Notes: generated by a model not told the origin, from the sequence alone. A stretch of DNA of 14,965 nt from an uncultured Campylobacter sp. (GCF_937981295.1 NZ_CALJPC010000025.1:1-14965), one strand, 5' to 3'. Shown: positions 6,384-13,613, numbered from the stretch's first letter. Translations and numbers: made by a program.

Positions 6384-8033
6384 TCACTCCTTTAAATTTA
6401 TCTCAAAGCTCAGCTCAAACGTCGTCGGATCGCCCGCGCTTAGTAGCTTGATATCGCCTGCGAGCTTCTCGTTTGCGAGCTTTTTGCCGAAATACAGCCC
6501 GATGCCGCTTCCTTGCTTTTTGGTGGTTTTTGGCTGGGTTAAAATTTTATCCCGAAGCTCCCTGCTCACACCGCTACCGTAGTCCGTGACGGATATTTTG
6601 CACATGCCGTTTTCAAATTTGACGTCCAAAAAAACCTGCCGTTTGGCAATCTCGTCTTTGTAGCGCTCCACGACCGCGTCTTTTGCGTTGTGAATGAGGA
6701 TGAGTAAAATTTGCTGCACGATGCCCATGCGCTGCGTGGCCTCTTCGTCTTGAAACTCGCGCAAGCTCACCGAGACGTTTGCTTTGCTAAGCTCGGTGTG
6801 CATGAGCTTTAGCAGGTCTTTTATGCAGCGCTGCACGCTAAATTTTTGCGGGCTGTCGCTCGTTTTATAAAAATTTCTAAAAATCTCGATCGTATCGCTT
6901 AAAAGCACGGTCGCCGCCTGGCCCTTTTGCAGCATACTCTCTAGCGTCGCGGCGTCTAACTTGCCGTCTTTTTGCAGCATGAGCAGGCTTGAGATCATCA
7001 AATTTAGCGAATTAACCGGCTGGATAAACTGATGATTTATACCGCTGATTAGCTCGCCCGCCTCGTTCATACGGGCTTTGTGCTTGAGCAGGGCCTCGTA
7101 GTCGTCTTGCAGGTTTTTGATTTTTGAATACATAAAGTTATGGAGGAAATTTGCCACTAGCGCCAGCGCCGCGAACGCAAAAAGCAGGATGAGAGCGTTT
7201 TTTAGCACGGAGTTAAGCAGCGCTGCAAGCTCCTTTTCGTTATCCGTTCCTGCGCCGATGAACCAGTTTAGCGTGGGGATCTCGGCGACGGAGATGAAAT
7301 TTGATCCGATATTTAGGCTCGTGATATCTTCGCCCCGCAGGAAAAGCTCTTTAAATTTATCCTCGATCTGCTTTTTTAGCGCCGCATCCTTCATCGGCGT
7401 TAAAATTTCGCCGCCGTGGGTGACGATAAAGGCGTATGAATCGGGCGCTAGCTTAAATTTTTCCATATTTTTTAGTATGTTTTGCAGCTTCACCACGCCG
7501 CAAAACACCCCCGCAAACGAGCCGCCGTCCAGCACGGGCACGCATAAATTTAGCGTCGGCTCGCCTAAAATTTTATGGCGCTGCATAAAATTTACCGTGG
7601 GTGCTAGCGTGCTTTTAGTCTCCTCAAACCAAACAAGCCCCGTGCGAAGGCTCTTTGGCATCGCTTCGTTCTCGCCTAGCTCCTTGCCGTCTACGAAAAT
7701 TTCTCCGTCCTCGCGCAAAAACTGCAAAGCGTCGAATTCCGCGGAGTTTTCTTTAAAAAGACGTATGAAGCCGCCGAGCTTTTCGTCGTCTCGTATCGCG
7801 CCTGCGTTTTGCATAAATTTAGCCGCGCGCACCAGCGAACGCAGCCGCTCGTCTAGCCAAAACGAGAAATTCCCGACCATATTTTCGCTAGCGGCGATCT
7901 TGTTTTTATCCGCGAGCGCCGTGATCTGCGCCTTGGCGTCCTCGTAGTTTTTTACGCCCAAAAGCACCACGAAAAGGCTTGCGAAAATGATGATGAAGTA
8001 AATTTTAAAATTATGTTCGCGTAAGGCTTTCAT
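6384..8033 (-). CDS. dCache-domain sensor histidine kinase
   Basis: A 549-residue membrane kinase. Transmembrane helices lie at about 10-28 and 279-297, bracketing a periplasmic region of about 250 residues with double-Cache features (FWLDERLRSL near 58; LNLCVPVLDGGSFAGVFCGVV near 161-181; LNWFIGAG near 255), a fold that usually binds small molecules. The cytoplasmic part has His334 in the H-box INHQFIQPVNSL, the N-box HNAKDAV (448-454), the G1 box DYGSGV (484-489) and the G2 box GSGIGLY (508-514). No AGGAG-type ribosome site precedes the ATG; instead an extended -10 lies only six bases upstream, suggesting a leaderless message. The gene shares its operon with the regulator and lies just beyond dsbB on the same strand, behind a palindromic terminator. 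The ligand is unknown; a phenolic or sulfate ester would fit the neighbourhood. Confidence 0.9.
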   Translation of the reverse strand: MKALREHNFKIYFIIIFASLFVVLLGVKNYEDAKAQITALADKNKIAASENMVGNFSFWLDERLRSLVRAAKFMQNAGAIRDDEKLGGFIRLFKENSAEFDALQFLREDGEIFVDGKELGENEAMPKSLRTGLVWFEETKSTLAPTVNFMQRHKILGEPTLNLCVPVLDGGSFAGVFCGVVKLQNILKNMEKFKLAPDSYAFIVTHGGEILTPMKDAALKKQIEDKFKELFLRGEDITSLNIGSNFISVAEIPTLNWFIGAGTDNEKELAALLNSVLKNALILLFAFAALALVANFLHNFMYSKIKNLQDDYEALLKHKARMNEAGELISGINHQFIQPVNSLNLMISSLLMLQKDGKLDAATLESMLQKGQAATVLLSDTIEIFRNFYKTSDSPQKFSVQRCIKDLLKLMHTELSKANVSVSLREFQDEEATQRMGIVQQILLILIHNAKDAVVERYKDEIAKRQVFLDVKFENGMCKISVTDYGSGVSRELRDKILTQPKTTKKQGSGIGLYFGKKLANEKLAGDIKLLSAGDPTTFELSFEINLKE

Positions 8034-8039
8034 ACGGCG

Positions 8040-8048
8040 AGTATAGCA
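8040..8048 (-). promoter_or_regulatory. Extended -10 promoter of the histidine kinase gene, possibly leaderless
   Basis: The minus strand reads TGCTATACT then CGCCGT then ATG. The TGn plus TATACT box is close to consensus, and a start site about seven bases downstream falls on or beside the A of the ATG. No Shine-Dalgarno sequence fits in between. Confidence 0.55.
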
Positions 8049-8074
8049 AAATCGGTCTAAATTTAGACCGATTT
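8049..8074 (-). terminator. Perfect 26-bp palindrome ending the dsbAB transcript
   Basis: The arms AAATCGGTCTAAA and TTTAGACCGATTT are perfect complements (13 bp each, no spacer). The palindrome overlaps the TAA of dsbB (8073-8075), and the T run of its 3' arm on the minus strand reads ATTTTGCTAT. It probably terminates the dsbA-dsbB message; as a symmetric site it could also be an operator for the kinase promoter that it touches. Confidence 0.55.
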
Positions 8075-8696
8075 AAGCTTTTGCGAGGGTTAAAATTTTG
8101 CAAACGAACATCGCGGCGAGCACGACGAAGCAGACACCAAAGCCGATGAGCGTGCAGTCTGCCATCGACATAAATTTGCTTGATGGGATCAGATACCAGC
8201 CGTCTCCATAAAGATCCACCAGATACTTTTGAAAGCCGCTTAGCGTGACGCCCTCGGGCACTAGCGGATTATCGTAGCCGCAGTCGCCCGTAGGCAAGAA
8301 CCAATCGGGCGCCCACCGCTCAAGCGGCAGGCCGAACGGATAGTGCGGCTCGGTCGAGCAGCCCTGCACGCCGAACGGATCGTCTCCGTGCACGGCGTCG
8401 TGGATCTTGGCGAGCTTGACGCTATACATTATGCCCTGGATCGCGCCCCAAAAGGCTAATAGGTAGCCCGCGAGCGCGAGGAGCAAATTTTTAGGATTTA
8501 TGATCGCAACCAGGCCTCCTAGCGCCATGCACAAAAATGCAAAGCGGATATAGACGCACTGCTCGCAAGGCGGCATATAGACGTAGTTTTGAAACAGCGA
8601 GTGCGCGAGGATAACAAGCCCTACGCTCACTGCTACGAGGATCGCCCACGGCAGACGGCTGTCTGCGAATTTTGCTATTTTTTCCGCAAATTTCAT
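8073..8696 (-). CDS. dsbI: DsbB/DsbI-like membrane thiol oxidase
   Basis: A 207-residue inner-membrane protein that reoxidises a DsbA partner and passes electrons to quinone. It has about four hydrophobic segments (roughly 16-36, 49-66, 70-92 and 182-203). The first periplasmic loop carries Cys44-Glu-Gln-Cys47 (PPCEQC), the CxxC pair next to the quinone site. The long second loop carries Cys113 and Cys139, matching the pair that attacks DsbA. This loop is extended, as in the DsbI type associated with AssT. The gene begins nine bases after the stop of the CPFC DsbA gene, so they form one operon. Only weak AGGG precedes the ATG, so translation may depend on coupling. C. jejuni carries an equivalent dsbA-dsbB pair beside astA. 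The symbol reflects this context and should be read as DsbB-family. Confidence 0.88.
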   Translation of the reverse strand: MKFAEKIAKFADSRLPWAILVAVSVGLVILAHSLFQNYVYMPPCEQCVYIRFAFLCMALGGLVAIINPKNLLLALAGYLLAFWGAIQGIMYSVKLAKIHDAVHGDDPFGVQGCSTEPHYPFGLPLERWAPDWFLPTGDCGYDNPLVPEGVTLSGFQKYLVDLYGDGWYLIPSSKFMSMADCTLIGFGVCFVVLAAMFVCKILTLAKA

Positions 8697-8705
8697 GCCC
8701 GCGCC

Positions 8706-9362
8706 CTATTTTTTGAGTAGCTCTTCAATTAGCTGCGCCATGCCGTCGATGGAGCTGATCGACTTCGTCATGATGAGGTATTTGCCGTTTACGACAAAGG
8801 CCGGCACGCCTTGGATCTTTGCTACGTCGTAACTCTCGTCCCATTTTTTAAGCAGTTCGGCGACTTTTGGATCCCCTAGCTTTTTTTGATAGTCCGCTTC
8901 GCTAATGCCGGCCGCATCAAGCCCCGTCTTTAAAAACGCAGCCTCGTCCTTGCCGTCGCTCCAGCGCTGCTTTTGATCGTGATAGGCTTTGTAGTAGGCA
9001 AATTTAGCCTTTTTAAACAGCGAGTTTTCATCTAGCAGGCTCACGCCCTTTTCCTCGTCCATCACGGCTAAAACGGCAAAAATTTTACTCGCCGCCTCGC
9101 CGTATTCGCCCTTGGTTTTTAGATGAAACGGCACGTATTTTAGCCCCGCGACCTTTTCGACGACCTTCGGAGTGACGGTTTTGTCGTATTTATAGCAAAA
9201 CGGGCATGCGTAGCTAAAGACCTTAACCAGTGTGTTTTGCTCTACGGGTAGCGGTTTTTCTAGCTTGACGTAGTCCTCGCCCTCGGTAAACGCGGCAGCG
9301 CTTATGGCGCCAAACATCGCGACTGTTAGAAAGCCTTTGCTAAATTTAGAAAGTAGGTTCAT
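8706..9362 (-). CDS. dsbL: Periplasmic thiol:disulfide oxidase, DsbL-like, CPFC active site
   Basis: A 218-residue secreted DsbA-family oxidase. The signal peptide ends AISAAA|F near residue 24. The active site is Cys53-Pro-Phe-Cys56 in FSYACPFCYKYD, and cis-Pro187 is in GVPAF. As I recall, E. coli DsbL, the strongly oxidising enzyme dedicated to AssT, also has Phe in its CxxC, whereas housekeeping DsbA has His. AAGGAG lies six bases before the ATG. It is first in the operon with the DsbI-like gene and is divergent from assT copy 2, whose Cys447-Cys454 bond is its likely product. It is a clear paralogue of the CPHC protein at 4530-5180, with the same helical insert and C-terminal pattern (IDGMAQLIEELLKK against VDEMAAAVKELLAK). 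Confidence 0.92.
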   Translation of the reverse strand: MNLLSKFSKGFLTVAMFGAISAAAFTEGEDYVKLEKPLPVEQNTLVKVFSYACPFCYKYDKTVTPKVVEKVAGLKYVPFHLKTKGEYGEAASKIFAVLAVMDEEKGVSLLDENSLFKKAKFAYYKAYHDQKQRWSDGKDEAAFLKTGLDAAGISEADYQKKLGDPKVAELLKKWDESYDVAKIQGVPAFVVNGKYLIMTKSISSIDGMAQLIEELLKK

Positions 9363-9395
9363 GGAGTGCTCCTTAAAATGATTTTGTTTGAGTTA

Positions 9396-9403
9396 ATTTT
9401 ATA
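9396..9403 (-). promoter_or_regulatory. Candidate -10 box of the dsbL-dsbI operon
   Basis: Minus-strand TATAAAAT lies 34 bases before the dsbL ATG, within the 234-base divergent spacer to assT copy 2. The leader contains AAGGAG at 9369-9374. Confidence 0.45.
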
Positions 9404-9505
9404 TCCTCTCGCCGCCGCAGAACTCACGCTAAGATAAATTTTAGATTAAATTTATAGAATTTCGGCTAAATTTTGGCGCAAAAGCTAAAATTTGAAATTA
9501 TTTTT

Positions 9506-9511
9506 TACAAT
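9506..9511 (+). promoter_or_regulatory. Candidate -10 box of assT copy 2
   Basis: TACAAT follows a run of six T about 85 bases before the assT ATG. The implied leader is about 78 bases. AAAGGAG at 9584-9590 is the ribosome site. The shared divergent spacer is a natural place for a regulator that controls both assT and dsbL-dsbI. Confidence 0.4.
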
Positions 9512-9596
9512 TAAGCAAGTTTTAATAAACGCGTGATTTCTACGTTAGCGAGGTTGATTAAAATTACGATATCAAACCAATTCAAAGGAGAATAAG

Positions 9597-11444
9597 ATGA
9601 AGCGAACTCTTTCCTCATTTGCGCTAGCCGCGGCGTTGCTCGGCGGTCTAAGCACGGCAGCGCTAGCTATCGGCGGACCTAGCGGCGCGCACATAGACTA
9701 CGCCGTCCCGGGCAAGATCGGCGAAGTAGTCGTAAACCCATACGACATCGCGCCTCTAACGGCGGTCATCAAAAACGGCGGATACACGCTAGCAAACGCG
9801 AAAGTCACTATCGTACCAAAGCCTGGCGGTCAGGTTATCAGCTATAAAGTCGCCGATAAACACCTGCGCACGCATGGCGGAATCCCGGTTTTTGGGCTCT
9901 ATCCCGACTATCAAAATACCGTCGAGGTCGAGTATGATAAAATTTACAAGGGTCAAACCGAGCACGTAAAAGAAAGCTATAAAATTTACGCTCCGGCGAT
10001 CTATTTGGAGAGCTCCGGCATGCCGTCTCAAAAAGGCGCGCTGTTTGATAAAATCGAGGTCGTAAAGGCTCCGAGCGCGAAATTTGCTAACCGCCTTTAC
10101 TACGTAAATAACTTCGTAAATAAAACCGGCAAAGGCACCAAAGTCGTGTGGAACAACCCTGCAGGCGGCGCGATCGAGTGGAACTACAGCCCGAATAACT
10201 TCATCCTAGACACCAAAGGCGAAGTGCGCTGGTACCTGGAGCCGAGTAAAATTTACGACCTCAAGCAGCCTTTTTCTGCGGGCGTCATGATGGGCTTTAA
10301 GCAAAACGACGACGGCGCGATGACGTGGGGATATGGCCAAAGATACGCCAAATACGACATAATGGGCCGCGAAATTTTTAACCGCGAGCTGCCTGCGGGC
10401 TACAACGACTTCTCGCACTCCATGGACGTTGCGCAAAATGGCCACTACTTCCTCCGCGCGGCAAACGCCAACTATAAGCGCGCCGACGGCAAAAATGTCC
10501 GCACCGTGCGCGACGTCATCGTCGAGGTCGATCGCGACGGCAACGTCGTGGATGATTTTAGGCTGTATGAAATTTTAGATCCGTATCGTGACATCGTGTT
10601 AAAAACGCTCGATCAGGGCGCGGTGTGCCTAAATATCGACGCTAGCAAGGCGGGCCACACCGCGAGCACGGACGAGCTAGCCGCTATGGATACGAACGAA
10701 AAATGGGGCGACATCGTGGGCTCGGGCCCTGGACGCAACTGGGCGCACGTAAATAGCGTGGACTACGACCCAAGCGACGATAGTATCATCATTTCCAGCC
10801 GCCACCAAGACGCCGTCATCAAGATCGGCCGCGACAAAAAAGTCAAGTGGATAATGGGCGCGCACAAAGGCTGGAAGGATCAGTTTAAGGGCTACTTGCT
10901 CCAGCCTGTAGATAAAGACGGCAAAAAGATCGTCTGCGAGGACGAATACTCAAAATGCCCGGGCTACGAGAGCGAGAAGGGTGGATTTGACTGGCAGTGG
11001 ACGCAACACACAGCATTTAGAATCGACAGCAAGTCTAAAAAGGGCGTAGTGTATCTAACCGTCTTTGACAACGGCGACACCCGCGGCATGGAGCAGCCTG
11101 CGATGGCGGGTATGAAATACTCCCGCGCGGTCGTCTATAAAATCGACGAAAAAGCTAAAACCGTCGAGCAAGTCTGGGAGTACGGCAAACAGCGCGGCAG
11201 CGAGTGGTACAGCTCGGTTACCTCGCTCGCGCAGTATCAAGACGATCTAGATAGCGTGATGGTTTACTCTGCGGTCGCGGGCATGCAGTTTGACATCGCC
11301 AAAGGTCGCCCGGTCGGCGTACCTAGCCCTCACATCAACGAGTTTGAGTGGGGCGCAAAAGAGCCGTCAATCGAAATCAAAATGACCAACGCGATGGGCT
11401 ATCAGGCGTTTCCGTTTAGCGTAGAAAAGGCGTTTGAGAAGTAA
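9597..11444 (+). CDS. assT: Periplasmic arylsulfate sulfotransferase, copy 2
   Basis: The second phenol-sulfate:phenol sulfotransferase, 615 residues. The signal peptide ends AALA near residue 24. VVNPYDIAPLTAVI in the N-terminal beta-sandwich nearly repeats copy 1. The active-site set is complete: His274 (NDFSHS), His384 (RNWAHVNS), Arg402 (SSRHQ) and His471 (WQWTQHTA). The disulfide pair is Cys447 and Cys454 (CEDEYSKC), six residues between, against four in copy 1. Another Cys (344, AVCLNID) is shared by both. The C-terminal blade differs strongly from copy 1 and includes a VPSPHINEFEW segment, so acceptor specificity may differ. The gene is divergent from its likely maturation pair dsbL-dsbI, the arrangement known beside astA in Campylobacter. 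An intrinsic terminator follows 15 bases after the stop. Confidence 0.96.
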   Translation: MKRTLSSFALAAALLGGLSTAALAIGGPSGAHIDYAVPGKIGEVVVNPYDIAPLTAVIKNGGYTLANAKVTIVPKPGGQVISYKVADKHLRTHGGIPVFGLYPDYQNTVEVEYDKIYKGQTEHVKESYKIYAPAIYLESSGMPSQKGALFDKIEVVKAPSAKFANRLYYVNNFVNKTGKGTKVVWNNPAGGAIEWNYSPNNFILDTKGEVRWYLEPSKIYDLKQPFSAGVMMGFKQNDDGAMTWGYGQRYAKYDIMGREIFNRELPAGYNDFSHSMDVAQNGHYFLRAANANYKRADGKNVRTVRDVIVEVDRDGNVVDDFRLYEILDPYRDIVLKTLDQGAVCLNIDASKAGHTASTDELAAMDTNEKWGDIVGSGPGRNWAHVNSVDYDPSDDSIIISSRHQDAVIKIGRDKKVKWIMGAHKGWKDQFKGYLLQPVDKDGKKIVCEDEYSKCPGYESEKGGFDWQWTQHTAFRIDSKSKKGVVYLTVFDNGDTRGMEQPAMAGMKYSRAVVYKIDEKAKTVEQVWEYGKQRGSEWYSSVTSLAQYQDDLDSVMVYSAVAGMQFDIAKGRPVGVPSPHINEFEWGAKEPSIEIKMTNAMGYQAFPFSVEKAFEK

Positions 11445-11458
11445 AATTTTAAAATTTA

Positions 11459-11492
11459 GCGGCCGTATTTCGAGCGCGGCCGCTTTTGTTTT
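11459..11492 (+). terminator. Rho-independent terminator of assT copy 2
   Basis: GCGGCCG (11459-11465) pairs perfectly with CGGCCGC (11477-11483) around an 11-base loop, followed by TTTTGTTTT. This is a textbook intrinsic terminator. Confidence 0.85.
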
Positions 11493-11813
11493 AGATTATG
11501 GTCAAATTCTACACATCTACTCGATAGAATTTCATCCGAATTTGCTAAATTTTATCCCTCGGTACGGCAAAATTTAGCCGAAAACATAGCTCTTTATTCT
11601 AGATAAAATTTAATCATCGGATTTGCGATTTCGCGCTCTGCTTTTGCTATAATTTCGCTCTGCTAAAATTAATAAGCGTTATTTCGGTATAGACGAGGTA
11701 GCGCACGGTTTGGATGAAATTTGCATCCCGCTTGAGGGCGGGGGACGACGGGTATGAGGTTAATGCGCCCAAAGGATATTCGTGCGGCAAGGCGGCGCAG
11801 CAAAGGAGAAAGA
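11493..11813. other. Spacer with orphan promoter, small hairpin and a 37-codon frame
   Basis: Between the assT terminator and the DUF2695 remnant I see an extended -10 (listed separately) and a CCCGC/GCGGG hairpin at 11727-11742. There is also an ATG frame at 11714-11827 (37 codons, beginning MKFASRLRAGDDGYEV) that overlaps the remnant's start. This frame has no good ribosome site and no recognised similarity, so I do not call it a gene. No convincing protein gene is present. Confidence 0.4.
11645..11653 (+). promoter_or_regulatory. Consensus extended -10 promoter upstream of the DUF2695 remnant
   Basis: TGCTATAAT is a perfect TGnTATAAT box. The predicted transcript starts near 11660 and runs through a leader of about 150 bases into the decayed gene at 11814. 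It appears to be the surviving promoter of that gene, or that of a small RNA. Confidence 0.6.
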
Positions 11814-12098
11814 GTGGAAAAATCTAGAAAAAGGAACTCAAAAAGCTCGCGGCGTAGCGGCAGCGAGATCTGTTTGAAAAGAGCCTGTCTATGAATAGGG
11901 CGGAGTTTGAGGGGCTATTTAAGTTCTTGGGCTAGAGCTTGGCGCATCGCGACTGCGACGGCACGCATAGGCTCATACTGGATTTTGCGAGCTCGCCGCG
12001 TGCCGAATGAGGTGGCGGTTTTGGACTTTTGCGAGCAAAACGGCGGATATTGCGACCGCGAAGTTCTAAACAATGTGCAAAATTGCTTCGAATTTTAA
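11814..12098 (+). pseudogene. Decayed DUF2695-type small protein gene
   Basis: Joining three reading-frame pieces gives a protein of about 94 residues. It starts at GTG 11814 (AAGGAG at 11803-11808) and reads EKSRK. A one-base loss in the A run near 11828-11833 shifts frame to ELKKLAA, TAG (11855-11857), RQRDLFEKSLSMNRAEFEGLFKFLG, TAG (11933-11935), SLAHRDCDGTHRLILDFASS. A shift back near 11993-12001 leads to VPNEVAVLDFCEQNGGYCDREVLNNVQ and the end at 12098. The CDxTxxxxxxF and NGGYCDxEVLxNV signatures are those of DUF2695, a small domain of unknown function. Two amber codons plus two opposite frameshifts argue for real decay rather than sequencing error. The intact promoter and ribosome site suggest recent inactivation. 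The remaining open piece is 11907-12098. Confidence 0.7.
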
Positions 12099-12635
12099 GG
12101 GGCTATGTGCAGAAAGACATGGTTTTGCAAGCATCGTTTCAAAAAGGCGGTGCGTAAAATTTAGTAAAATTTTAGCGGCGCGAGGGCTCAAAAGTAGGGC
12201 TAAAGCAACGTTTGCGGTGCGAACTGCCGCCGTGCAATAAGCACAAAGCCCACCGCGCCAAACACGCGGGCCTTTTGTAGAATTAATGCTCTAGTTTTTA
12301 AATTTGACGCAAAAGGCGGGCAACTCGCCGTCAAAACGGCAATTAAAGCGTGGTGTGACGGGGCTTGTATGGACTTAAGAGCGGTATTGCTCGCTTAATT
12401 TAACGATACAAGACGGCGCGGAGACCTGGAGTTTGCCCCCTTAAATTTTATTGCGGTAGCCATCAGGCGGACAGAGATATGCTATGGACGTTTTCATTGA
12501 GCGAGCTTGCCGCAGACGCTTTGCTGTGCGACAAGCAGGTTGATTGCAAGATTAGGAGAACTCGCACAAAGCGCTTTTGCGCGAGAGGACTTTGCTGCGG
12601 TGCCGACGTAAATTTTATCTGCGCGGCATTTAAAT
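12099..12635. other. Spacer with no recognisable gene
   Basis: These 537 bases hold only short frames with Cys/Arg-rich, unconserved-looking translations. A possible weak terminator is the CCGCG/CGCGG stem at 12253-12268, followed by CCTTTTG (12271-12277). Several TAAAATTT words occur. A frame at 12479-12703 runs into the menA 3' end on the opposite strand and shows no family feature. It may be decayed sequence linked to the DUF2695 remnant. Confidence 0.4.
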
Positions 12636-13538
12636 TTAGCCTAAAATTTCCCCGACGAAAAACAGCGCCGACATCGCAAACGTGCACAGCGCGACGACCT
12701 TGAGTTGTCCGTCGAAGTGGCAGCACTCCCACACGCGCGAGACGAAAAAGAGATGCCGAAGTAGCGGCGCGAAGCTCAGCGCGTAGAGCAATCTCACGCC
12801 CGAGCCGCCGCGCAAAAGCGAGTAGCAAAGCATCAATCCCGCTCCGCCCGCGATCAGCGCGTAGTGGTAACGTTTGGCTGCGCGCAGTCCGATACGAACG
12901 GGGATCGTGCGCTTGCCCTTGAGCGCGTCGTTTTGGATGTCGCGCATGTTGTTTAGATTTAGCACGGCGGTGCTTAGCATCCCGCACGCGCACGCAGGCA
13001 GCAGTAGCGCCGCATCAAGCGAGCGGGCATATAAAAAATACGAGCCCAGTACGCTCAAAAGCCCAAAAAACAAAAACACGAAAACGTCGCCAAGCCCCTT
13101 ATAGCCGTATGCGCCGGCGCCCACGGTGTAGCGGATCGCGGCGTATATCGACGCGCCGCCAAGCGTCAAAAATAGAGCCACGAGATAAAACCGCTCGCCG
13201 AATGCCAAAACGCTTAGCGCGAGGCTAGAAAATGCCGCAAGTAGCGCCGTAGCGACGATGACGCGCTTCATCTGCTCCGCGCTCATCTGTCCCGTTTGTA
13301 TCGCGCGACGTGGTCCCAGCCTGCCCTCGTCGTCGGTGCCCTTTACCGCGTCGCCGTAGTCGTTAGCGTAGTCGCTTAGCACCTGAAACAGCAGCGTCGT
13401 AAGCAGCGCCAGCGCGAAAATATCCGCTCTAAATACGCCCGCACCGTATGCCGCGCCGCTGCCGAGCAGTACGCCCGAGACGCTAAGCGGCAGCGATCTA
13501 AGGCGCGCGGATGCATAGAGAGCTTTTGCGGTTATCAT
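12636..13538 (-). CDS. menA: 1,4-dihydroxy-2-naphthoate polyprenyltransferase (MenA type)
   Basis: An inner-membrane UbiA-family enzyme that attaches the isoprenoid chain to 1,4-dihydroxy-2-naphthoate, with decarboxylation, to make demethylmenaquinone. The 300 residues carry both Mg-diphosphate motifs: NDYGD at 59-63, continuing VKGTDDEGRLGP, which closely follows E. coli MenA, and NNMRDIQND at 196-204. YTVGAGAYGYKGLGDVFVF (137-155) also matches MenA rather than UbiA. Around eight hydrophobic segments are visible. The ATG at 13538 is preferred because AAAGG lies eight bases before it and the protein then begins like MenA; an upstream TTG at 13583 would add 15 residues without a ribosome site. 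It is divergent from the pyridoxal kinase gene, with no other men or mqn gene in view. In a futalosine-pathway organism it may serve the MqnP step. Confidence 0.88.
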   Translation of the reverse strand: MITAKALYASARLRSLPLSVSGVLLGSGAAYGAGVFRADIFALALLTTLLFQVLSDYANDYGDAVKGTDDEGRLGPRRAIQTGQMSAEQMKRVIVATALLAAFSSLALSVLAFGERFYLVALFLTLGGASIYAAIRYTVGAGAYGYKGLGDVFVFLFFGLLSVLGSYFLYARSLDAALLLPACACGMLSTAVLNLNNMRDIQNDALKGKRTIPVRIGLRAAKRYHYALIAGGAGLMLCYSLLRGGSGVRLLYALSFAPLLRHLFFVSRVWECCHFDGQLKVVALCTFAMSALFFVGEILG

Positions 13539-13613
13539 TTTTTGCCTTTTTAAATTTATACGCCGAATTTGCGGCGAACTCAACTTAAAATTTAGCGGAA
13601 AAACGCCAAAAAT

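Noticed and set aside
7117..7947. 276-residue frame antisense to the histidine kinase
   Set aside because: A Ser/Phe-rich shadow of a clearly real gene with no family motifs or start signals.
12463..12993. 176-residue Arg-rich minus-strand frame overlapping menA
   Set aside because: It is out of frame with the strongly supported menA on the same strand and has a biased Arg/Ala/His composition.
13539..13583. TTG start adding 15 residues to menA
   Set aside because: No ribosome site precedes it and the extension has no counterpart in MenA; the ATG at 13538 has AAAGG at good spacing.
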